Below, one piece after another: positions 58,372-64,000 of a DNA stretch of 64,000 bases. The stretch is taken from positions 156,114 through 220,113 of the forward strand of contig JAEWSQ010000014.1 of assembly GCA_023398165.1 (NCBI GenBank), given 5' to 3'. The first letter of the stretch is position 1; every line of letters begins with the position of its first letter. The stretch is from Spirochaetota bacterium. Lineage in GTDB: Bacteria > Spirochaetota > Spirochaetia > Treponematales > Treponemataceae. A model generated the notes under the pieces. That model searched no databases. It saw only the letters and a list, made by a program, of their open reading frames with translations, and was not told where the DNA came from. Both the position numbers and the translations under genes were made by a program.

Positions 58372-59608
58372 AGGAAAACCTATCTGTTCGTTCTGCAAAA
58401 AACCTGAAACTCAGACCCGCAAACTTGTTAAAGGCCCGGATAATATTTTTATATGCCGTCAGTGCGCGTCTGTATGCCAGTCTATTTTTGAAGAGGATGA
58501 TTCAGAGTATCCTGCAGTATCATTAAGCGATATTCCTTCCCCGCGCGAGTTTAAAGAATACCTTGATCAGTACGTTATAGGCCAGGATTATGCAAAAAAA
58601 GTTCTTGCTGTGGCGGTATATAATCACTATAAACGGCTTTCCCAGCCAAAAAAAGACTTTGAAGATGATGAAGTAAAAATTGAAAAATCAAATATTCTTC
58701 TCATAGGTCCCACTGGTTCAGGAAAAACACTTCTTGCAAAGACTCTTGCCCAAAAACTTAAAGTACCCTTTGCCATTGCTGATGCAACAACGCTCACAGA
58801 GGCAGGTTATGTCGGCGAGGATGTCGAAAATGTTCTGCTTAAGCTTATCCAGGCTGCAGGGGGAAATGTGGCAGCTGCGGAGCGCGGTATAGTCTTTATT
58901 GACGAGATAGATAAAATATCGCGTAAATCTGAGAACGTTTCAATTACACGCGATGTCTCAGGCGAAGGTGTTCAGCAGGCTCTTCTAAAAATAATTGAAG
59001 GAACTACTGCAAGTGTCCCTCCCCAGGGCGGAAGAAAACATCCGAACCAGGAAATGATTTCAATAAATACCGAGAATATTCTCTTTGTCTGCGGAGGGGC
59101 TTTTGTCGGTCTTGAGAAAATAATTGATTCCCGTGTTAATCAGCATACTATGGGATTCGGAGCCTTAGCGTCCGGCATGTCTGAAGAATCAAAGATGGAT
59201 CTTTTAAATCAGACCATTCCTGATGACCTGGTAAAATTCGGACTTATTCCCGAACTAATAGGAAGACTTCCTATGGCCGTCGCTCTTAAGGAACTTACCC
59301 GTGATGATCTGAAGGTGATTCTTACTGAACCCAAAAACTCAATAGTTAAACAGTTTAAAGCTTCTTTTGCCTTTGACAATGTTGACCTTGAGTTTACCAA
59401 TGATGCAATAGAAGCAATCGCGGATACTGCTATTAAGCATAAAACAGGAGCCCGCGGCCTCCGTTCGATCGTAGAAAAACTTCTTCTGGACATAATGTTT
59501 GAAGTGCCTTCCGTTAAGGAACCTAAAAAACTTACCATTACGAAGGATGTTGTTCTTCAGAAACAGAAAGCTGATATTTCACTTCTTGAAGATCAAAAAG
59601 CTTCGTAA
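58358..59608 (+). CDS. clpX: ATP-dependent Clp protease ATPase subunit ClpX
   Basis: 416 residues. The N-terminal zinc finger (CSFCKK and CRQCASVC) is followed by an AAA+ module with Walker A GPTGSGKT, Walker B VFIDEIDKI and the pore and ClpP-docking features of ClpX. ClpX unfolds tagged proteins and threads them into ClpP. AGGAG lies before ATG inside clpP. A terminator follows. Confidence 0.96.
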   Translation: MTPNRGKPICSFCKKPETQTRKLVKGPDNIFICRQCASVCQSIFEEDDSEYPAVSLSDIPSPREFKEYLDQYVIGQDYAKKVLAVAVYNHYKRLSQPKKDFEDDEVKIEKSNILLIGPTGSGKTLLAKTLAQKLKVPFAIADATTLTEAGYVGEDVENVLLKLIQAAGGNVAAAERGIVFIDEIDKISRKSENVSITRDVSGEGVQQALLKIIEGTTASVPPQGGRKHPNQEMISINTENILFVCGGAFVGLEKIIDSRVNQHTMGFGALASGMSEESKMDLLNQTIPDDLVKFGLIPELIGRLPMAVALKELTRDDLKVILTEPKNSIVKQFKASFAFDNVDLEFTNDAIEAIADTAIKHKTGARGLRSIVEKLLLDIMFEVPSVKEPKKLTITKDVVLQKQKADISLLEDQKAS

Positions 59609-59640
59609 ATTCAATTACTGTCAGATAATATCGATAAAAA

Positions 59641-59668
59641 AACTTCTGCTACCGGCAGAAGTTTTTTT
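59641..59668 (+). terminator. Intrinsic terminator after clpX
   Basis: AACTTCTGC, a short loop, GCAGAAGTT and seven T. Confidence 0.9.
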
Positions 59669-59687
59669 ATCAGTTCGATAGAAATTC

Positions 59688-60806
59688 TTACTTAACAGTT
59701 TGTTCAATAAGCTCTATTGTTTTTGATGCGGTTTTCTCCCATGAAAACCGTTTTACCCATTCAAACCCTGTTTTTATGATTCTTTCTTTGAGTTTGGCAT
59801 CTTTAACGATGCTTTCAAGACACTGTGCAATTTCTTCCGGATTATCAGGATTAAAATAGAGTGCATTATCGCCTGCAATTTCTGTTAATGAACCGGCCTT
59901 AGCGCATAATACAGGAAGTCCTGTTGCCATGGCTTCTATAACAGGGAGCCCTACTCCTTCAGTTGCAGAAGGGAAGACACAGGCATCCGCACAGGAATAC
60001 AGTTCGGGAAGATTCTCATGAGGGAAGTATCCGGTTAAAAAAATATCGGATGCATACGGGCATTTTGAAGCCTCCTCATGTACGGCTTTGGCATTAAAAC
60101 CGTCGCTTCCTGCGAGCACGAGCCTGTGAGGCAATCCCGTCTTTTGTTTGAATACGGAAAATGCACGAATTAATTCTATATGTCTTTTTGACGGATGATG
60201 TATTCTTGAAGCATAAATAAAATACGGTCTCTTAATTGAAAAAGGCTTTATCGTAATTGTGTCGCCCTCAAGCTCTGTGTGCTGGTAAAAATGGCTGTGA
60301 TCGAGCCCGTTATGAATTACCTCTATTTTAGCACTATCAATACCGAGATTTACGAGATCTTTTCGTATGTACTGACTTGCGGCGATTATTTTTGTTACCT
60401 TTTTAAGTTTTAAAAGGATGAGTTTTCTTTCAAAAAATGAATCGGTTCTTTTGAGTTTTTCAGAAATTATTTCCTGAACGACTGCAATACCCGGAACAGC
60501 AAAAGAAAGAGGAAGACTGTGAATACCTGCAGGATAGAGAATTGCATCATATTTATTTTTTTTTGCAAATTTTTTCAGTACAAATAAATGCCAAAACCGC
60601 TCAGCACCTGCTGAATCGGGCAGCGTTAATCCTGTAAATGATGTGGGTACCTGTTCAGAAGTATAGGTATAGCGGTCAAGTTCGGAACCGAATACTTCAA
60701 ATTGATGAGTTGTATTTTTTGGAAGGTTTTTTACAAGTGATATTAAATATGAACCTATCCCTGAACGGCCGTGTTCGCAGCCAAAGGTGTCGATTGCTAT
60801 TTTCAT
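59688..60806 (-). CDS. Glycosyltransferase family 4 protein
   Basis: 372 residues of the GT-B fold, GT4 type: the N-terminal glycine loop region (DTFGCEHGRSGIGSYLISL), the acceptor half, then YFIYASRIHHPSKRHIELIR and the donor-site EATGVGLPVIEAMATGLPVL with the EX7E motif. It transfers sugar from a nucleotide donor; acceptor unknown. It faces clpX tail to tail and diverges from the DEAD-box helicase. The start ATG (60806) lacks a strong Shine-Dalgarno site. Confidence 0.9.
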   Translation of the reverse strand: MKIAIDTFGCEHGRSGIGSYLISLVKNLPKNTTHQFEVFGSELDRYTYTSEQVPTSFTGLTLPDSAGAERFWHLFVLKKFAKKNKYDAILYPAGIHSLPLSFAVPGIAVVQEIISEKLKRTDSFFERKLILLKLKKVTKIIAASQYIRKDLVNLGIDSAKIEVIHNGLDHSHFYQHTELEGDTITIKPFSIKRPYFIYASRIHHPSKRHIELIRAFSVFKQKTGLPHRLVLAGSDGFNAKAVHEEASKCPYASDIFLTGYFPHENLPELYSCADACVFPSATEGVGLPVIEAMATGLPVLCAKAGSLTEIAGDNALYFNPDNPEEIAQCLESIVKDAKLKERIIKTGFEWVKRFSWEKTASKTIELIEQTVK

Positions 60807-60858
60807 AGAGGGTTATTATAGCATAGTTTTTTTATCTATGCTATACTCTAATTATAGT

Positions 60859-62001
60859 ATGAACAATGAAATAATTACTTTTACCGACCTTGGAATTTCT
60901 GATGAATATATTCAAAAACTTGCCGCTCTGTCAATTTCTGAGCCTACAGCAGTTCAGAAAGAGGTTATACCCCTGCTGATGCATGATAAAAGCGTTCTTT
61001 TTGAATCAGAAACCGGAACAGGTAAAACGTTTGCCTATCTTTTACCTCTCCTCCAAAAAATTGATCTTTCAAAAAAAGACGCTGCAATTCTCATCGTAGC
61101 TCCAACCCACGAACTTGCTTCGCAGATAAAAACACAGATTCAAAGTATAAGTCAGTTTAAAACAGCACTTTGTATAGGAGGGGCATCGATTGCGAGACAA
61201 ATTGAGGCATTAAAAGAAAAACCGCAGATTGTTATTGGAGGTCCTGTCCGGCTCCTAGAGTTAATTCACCTGAAAAAGCTCAAACTTTCAGGACTTACTT
61301 CGGCTGTTTTTGACGAGGCCGACCGTCTTCTTGCACCAGAGATGAGGGATGATACTATTGCATTAGCAGGTTTGATTCCGCACGAAGCCCAGATTGCAGC
61401 ATGTTCTGCCACAATGAAAAAATCTTTATCAGCGGCTCTCCATAAAGCAGCCGATAGAATAATGGAAGATGTTACACTCCCCCTTGAGGATGTACTAAAA
61501 AAGAGGATTACTCACCTTGCCCTTTTTTCTCAGCAGCGCGATAAAATAGATACTCTGAGGAGTTTTTTAGCTGCAGTTAAACCTGAAAAAGTACTCGTTT
61601 TTACGTCTAAACTTGATCAGGTTTCTCTCATTACAGCAAGGCTCCAGGCGAAGAAAGTTGACTGTCTCGGTCTTCATGCAAAATCCGATAAACTTGAGCG
61701 GAAGCAGGCCATCGACCGATTTAAAAGCGGGAAACTGCCGGTGTTAATAACAAGCGATCTTTCCTCCCGCGGGCTTGATATTTCAGGAATTACTCATATT
61801 ATTCAGATGGATATGCCTTCAAATGACGACTTTTTTATACACCGCGCAGGCCGTACCGGAAGAGCTGGAAAAGAGGGAGTAAACCTGGTAATAGGCGATG
61901 AGTGGGAATTGAAGCAGCTTGCCAAACTAGAAAAAAAACTCGGCTTTATTGTTCACCCGAAACAGCTGTCTTCCGGAAAACTTCTTGATCCTTTACAATA
62001 A
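60859..62001 (+). CDS. DEAD-box RNA helicase
   Basis: 380 residues from ATG 60859, where the conserved Q-motif begins (FTDLGISDEYIQKLAALSIS, then EPTAVQKEVIP). Further motifs: Walker A SETGTGKT, PTHELA, DEAD in VFDEADRLL, SAT in CSATMKKS, and HRAGRTGRAG near the end. It unwinds RNA, likely in ribosome assembly or mRNA turnover. There is no Shine-Dalgarno site. A TGCTATACT extended -10 element ends 12 bases before ATG, so the mRNA may be nearly leaderless. The frame is open upstream, but those codons overlap the divergent gene. Confidence 0.92.
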   Translation: MNNEIITFTDLGISDEYIQKLAALSISEPTAVQKEVIPLLMHDKSVLFESETGTGKTFAYLLPLLQKIDLSKKDAAILIVAPTHELASQIKTQIQSISQFKTALCIGGASIARQIEALKEKPQIVIGGPVRLLELIHLKKLKLSGLTSAVFDEADRLLAPEMRDDTIALAGLIPHEAQIAACSATMKKSLSAALHKAADRIMEDVTLPLEDVLKKRITHLALFSQQRDKIDTLRSFLAAVKPEKVLVFTSKLDQVSLITARLQAKKVDCLGLHAKSDKLERKQAIDRFKSGKLPVLITSDLSSRGLDISGITHIIQMDMPSNDDFFIHRAGRTGRAGKEGVNLVIGDEWELKQLAKLEKKLGFIVHPKQLSSGKLLDPLQ

Positions 62002-62096
62002 AAAAACGGGAATTTTTCTTGTTTTTTAAGTAGTTTATACGTATGTTTATAAGTATCTTGGTTTAGTTATTAATCAAAGTATTTGGAGGTTTGAAA

Positions 62097-63068
62097 ATGA
62101 GTGATGAAAACAGTTTTACTGCCAAACGAAAACGAAGAATAACACCGTTTACAATAATACTTCTTGCATTTGGTATTTTGTTCATTGTGTTGATTTCTAC
62201 AAGTTTTTACATTGTCGATGAAACAGAGCAGTCGGTAATAACCCGGTTCGGCCGCTATCATAAAACGCTGGGAGCAGGACTGCAGTTCAAACTTCCATTC
62301 GGGATTGATAAGAATTATAATGTTCCGGTAAAAGTTGTTCAGACAGAACAGTTCGGTTTTGAAACTTTGAAATCGGGTACTGTGAATCAGTACAGAAACG
62401 GCATCACAAGAGAATCAACCATGCTCACCGGAGACCTCAATATTGTCGATGTTGAATGGATTATCCAGTACCGCATTGTGGATCCCTCAGCATGGCTTTT
62501 TAATGTTAAAGAAAGAACCCAGACTATCCGCGATATTTCTCAATCGGTTGTTAATACGCTTGTCGGAGACCGTGCCATTCTTGATGTTATGACCACAGAA
62601 CGGTCTAATATTCAGGAAGCTGCAATGGAAATGATGAATGATAATTTTGACTCGCTAGGTCTCGGTATAAACGTCATAGCGGTACAGCTCCAAAACGTTG
62701 TGCCGCCCTCTGGTGTTCAGGCTTCTTTTGAAGATGTGAATAAGGCCAGCCAGGATATGGAACGTTATATAAATGAAGGTATTGAAGCATATAATGCGCA
62801 GATACCGCTTGCTCAAGGACAGGCTGATCAGGAAGTTCAAGTAGCACAGGGATATGCTGTAGACAGAATTAACCGTGCAAAAGGTGATGTGGCTCGTTTT
62901 AAATCAGTGTATGCTGAATATAAAAAAGCTCCTGCAATTACCAGAGAGCGTTTGTATTTGGAAACGATGGAAGAAGTCTTTAATGCTAAAAAGAACTCAA
63001 CTCTCATAGACAGCGAACTTGATAACGTTCTGCCTGTTAAAACACTTACACAGGGAGGAGCTAACTAA
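62097..63068 (+). CDS. hflK: HflK-like SPFH membrane protein
   Basis: 323 residues. An N-terminal membrane helix (FTIILLAFGILFIVLISTSF) follows a short basic segment; an SPFH/band-7 domain (ETEQSVITRFGRYHKTLGAG) and a coiled coil ending in DNVLPVKTL come next. With HflC it forms a large ring around FtsH and limits its proteolysis. ATG 62097 follows GGAGG by seven bases. The stop overlaps the hflC ATG (TAATG). Confidence 0.92.
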   Translation: MSDENSFTAKRKRRITPFTIILLAFGILFIVLISTSFYIVDETEQSVITRFGRYHKTLGAGLQFKLPFGIDKNYNVPVKVVQTEQFGFETLKSGTVNQYRNGITRESTMLTGDLNIVDVEWIIQYRIVDPSAWLFNVKERTQTIRDISQSVVNTLVGDRAILDVMTTERSNIQEAAMEMMNDNFDSLGLGINVIAVQLQNVVPPSGVQASFEDVNKASQDMERYINEGIEAYNAQIPLAQGQADQEVQVAQGYAVDRINRAKGDVARFKSVYAEYKKAPAITRERLYLETMEEVFNAKKNSTLIDSELDNVLPVKTLTQGGAN

Positions 63069-64000
63069 TGAAAAAGGCACTTATAGGTCTAAGTATTGTA
63101 GCAGTACTGCTGCTTCTCTTTTTAATGATGGGTCCGTTATATATTGTTAATGAAGGATATCAGGTTGTGGTTACCCGTTTTGGACAGATTACATCTGCAC
63201 ATTCCGAGGCTGGTTTATATTTTAAGGTTCCTTTTATTGATATTGTGACAACCTACCCTAAGCTTATTCTATCTCTTGACGGTGATTCACAGCGTATTCC
63301 GACTAAAGAAAACCAGTTTATCATTGTAGACACAACAAGCCGCTGGAGAATATCTGATCCGGCGCTATTTTATCAGTCGTTTAAGACCCTTGATTCAGCA
63401 TACACCAGACTGAGCGATGTTATAGATTCGGCTACACGAACGATAATTACACAAAACCGCCTTGTTGAAATTGTACGGTCGTCAAACCTGATTAATGAGG
63501 AATCAACCTCTGATCCCTCACTGGAAATAATTGATGAAGCATCAGCCCAGCTTGACTCGCTCATAAATGTTTCCACAAAATCTGAATCCGTAAAGAAGGG
63601 ACGGAGACAATTGACAGTTGAGATGGTGAGCGAAGCAAAAAAAATGATTCCCTCATATGGAATTGAGCTCATTGATGTTGTTCCGCGCCAGATAAAGTAT
63701 TCTGATGAAATGACAGAAAGTGTTTACAATCGTATGATTAAAGAACGCAATCAGGTAGCACAGGCATACCGCTCTTTAGGAGAGGGAAAACGTGCTGAAT
63801 GGCTGGGTAAACTTGAGAATGACCAGAAAAGAATTCAATCAGATGCATACCGCCAGGCTCAGGAAATAAAAGGACAGGCCGATGCTGAAGCTTCACGAAT
63901 TTATGCAGAAGCATATGATGTGGACTCTGAATTCTATACATTTTGGAAAAGTCTTGAATCATATAAGCAGACAGTACCTGGTTTTGATGCAACATATTCC
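63068..64000 (+). CDS. hflC: HflC-like SPFH membrane protein, cut by the window end
   Basis: The first 311 codons are visible and the frame is still open at base 64000. It starts MKKALIGLSIVAVLLLLFLM-like with a membrane helix, then has an SPFH domain (NEGYQVVVTRFGQITSAHSE) and a coiled coil rich in Gln/Ala/Glu. It is coupled to hflK by TAATG and has GGAG upstream. Typical HflC proteins are little longer, so only the last few residues are missing. Confidence 0.93.
   Translation, partial: MKKALIGLSIVAVLLLLFLMMGPLYIVNEGYQVVVTRFGQITSAHSEAGLYFKVPFIDIVTTYPKLILSLDGDSQRIPTKENQFIIVDTTSRWRISDPALFYQSFKTLDSAYTRLSDVIDSATRTIITQNRLVEIVRSSNLINEESTSDPSLEIIDEASAQLDSLINVSTKSESVKKGRRQLTVEMVSEAKKMIPSYGIELIDVVPRQIKYSDEMTESVYNRMIKERNQVAQAYRSLGEGKRAEWLGKLENDQKRIQSDAYRQAQEIKGQADAEASRIYAEAYDVDSEFYTFWKSLESYKQTVPGFDATYS

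Overview
The window looks like a spirochaete chromosome of the genus Treponema or a close relative, at roughly 40% GC. Two FlaB-type core flagellins of 286 and 284 residues, the order flaB-flaB-flaG-fliD-PilZ-tsaE-tsaB, a flgN-flgK-flgL-fliW-csrA operon, tig-clpP-clpX and hflK-hflC all fit. No species is assigned.

Left chromosomal part (1-12.86 kb). The tail of rdgB is followed by two flagellins, FlaG, the filament cap FliD, an unrecognised protein, a PilZ membrane protein and the tRNA-modification genes tsaE and tsaB. Facing them is the flgN-flgK-flgL-fliW-csrA operon behind a sigma-28-like promoter. The leaders of both flagellins and of flaG each carry a GGA motif in a hairpin loop plus a second GGA in the Shine-Dalgarno site. 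This is the expected layout for CsrA repression, and csrA and its antagonist fliW lie close by. tRNA-His, tRNA-Arg and tRNA-Lys follow.

Integrated element (about 12.8-48.7 kb). A prophage-like element is inserted in tRNA-Lys(CTT). A 19-bp core is repeated at 12815-12833 and 48653-48671. The element carries a tyrosine integrase, an excisionase-like gene, terminase, portal, protease, HK97-type capsid and connector genes. Further on come distal tail or fibre genes, an NlpC/P60 lysin, a holin and a D5-type primase/helicase. No tape measure protein was found; the expected tail-module position (23.1-37.3 kb) holds accessory DNA. A broken second integrase start beyond attR suggests an older tandem insertion.

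Integron material inside the element. Three modules (23.12-23.33, 28.35-28.56 and 47.08-47.25 kb, the last on the minus strand) each have a TTGAC(A/G)-N16-TATAAT promoter 138-141 bp before a GTT recombination box, as expected of attI/Pc platforms. Behind them sit cassettes that mostly end in attC-like sites: a SIR2-NTPase, an endonuclease/exonuclease/phosphatase-fold protein, an unrecognised gene paired with a membrane protein, an acetyltransferase with a small membrane protein, and a reverse transcriptase. No integron integrase is in the window. A type I restriction system (hsdM-hsdS-hsdR), an ASCH protein, two tRNA-like sequences and two candidate small RNAs share these accessory zones. The gene-free right end (47.1-48.65 kb) holds iteron-like TGCAACAC motifs, long perfect inverted repeats and a G-tract cluster.

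Right chromosomal part (48.9-64 kb). A radical SAM/DUF4130 DNA-repair pair lies behind a palindromic promoter. Then come a frameshifted chemotaxis receptor, a helix-turn-helix/hydrolase pair, a membrane protein, tRNA-Leu and tRNA-Gly, tig-clpP-clpX, a glycosyltransferase, a DEAD-box helicase, hflK and the first 311 codons of hflC.
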